Of a stretch of 33,873 nt of DNA, positions 33,743 through 33,873 are shown piece after piece (the first letter of the stretch is position 1; each line of letters opens with the position of its first letter). This stretch comes from F23-B02 sp963627445 (lineage in GTDB: Bacteria; Bacillota; Clostridia; Oscillospirales; Oscillospiraceae): contig CAVGBM010000039.1 in assembly GCA_963627445.1 (NCBI GenBank), forward strand, positions 1-33,873, read 5' to 3'. Both the position numbers and the translations under genes were made by a program. Under the pieces are notes generated by a model. It was not told the DNA's origin. It worked only from the letters and a program-made list of their open reading frames with translations, and did not search any database.

Positions 33743-33857
33743 GGATAGGTATCGAAGTGGTCATAACGGCCCTGACTCGAAATCGCTTGTCTCTTTGGCA
33801 GTTTCGTCCTCGTAAAATCCTTGATTTTTCAAGGCTTTTCGCGGGTTCGAATTTCAC
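33743..33857 (+). pseudogene. degenerate tRNA-Ser-like sequence
   Basis: Parts of a class II tRNA are recognisable: GGATAGG at the acceptor position (33743-33749), a D-arm-like GAAGTGGTCATAACGG, the anticodon loop CTCGAAA (33776-33782; anticodon CGA, Ser), an enlarged variable arm with a 6-bp hairpin (33819-33834), and a T-loop TTCGAAT (33846-33852). The acceptor 3' strand does not pair, the anticodon stem has mismatches, and the T-stem has two G-T pairs and a mismatch. It is unlikely to be a working tRNA. Confidence 0.55.
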
Positions 33858-33873
33858 AATTTAATATCGTTCT

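Overview
The window looks like ordinary chromosome from a GC-rich, endospore-forming Firmicute of the class Clostridia, most likely a gut Oscillospiraceae/Ruminococcaceae lineage. This is inferred from gene content: spoIIR, the AddAB recombination nuclease instead of RecBCD, the hrcA-grpE-dnaK-dnaJ operon with a CIRCE operator, a dgt-dnaG-rpoD operon, MEP-pathway ispE and GGAGG-type ribosome binding sites. No phage, plasmid, transposase, rRNA or CRISPR locus is visible. Novelty lies mainly in the intergenic repeats and RNA-like structures, not in the genes.

Layout. 1-193: the 3' end of an interspersed structured repeat, then a promoter. 194-3232 (+): three overlapping genes (GH13 alpha-glucosidase, flavin-reductase-like PNPOx protein, YhcC-type radical SAM protein). 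3229-5051 (-): an MBL-fold hydrolase resembling the ComEC C-terminal domain and a DMT transporter, ending in a perfect terminator palindrome shared with the radical SAM gene. 5180-8209 (+): archaeal-type phosphoglycerate mutase/homoserine kinase homologue, ispE, a full copy of the structured repeat, then spoIIR behind a strong hairpin. 8250-10536 (-): the two subunits of an aconitase-X enzyme and a MarR regulator with a palindrome at its own promoter.

10660-28883 (-) is a long housekeeping block. In transcription order it holds addB-addA (double-strand-break repair), rpmE (ribosomal protein L31), hflX-yigZ, dgt-dnaG-rpoD (nucleotide pool, primase, vegetative sigma factor) and hrcA-grpE-dnaK-dnaJ (heat shock, with promoter and CIRCE readable). 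29067-30263 (+) is a class I aminotransferase with codon use typical of a strongly expressed gene. 30264-30583 has no gene but holds a duplicated terminator hairpin flanking a run of other hairpins. 30584-31270 (-) is a membrane-protein gene broken by an in-frame TAG at codon 11. 31400-33156 (-) is a ClC channel/antiporter followed by two small unknown genes. 33316-33717 (+) is a PH-domain protein, and the window ends in a degenerate tRNA-Ser-like sequence.

Several starts are placed downstream of the longest possible reading frame because a Shine-Dalgarno sequence or promoter requires it (MBL protein, apgM, spoIIR, rpoD, hflX, addA, aminotransferase, ClC, PH protein). All functional calls come from motif recognition by eye; no database search was run.
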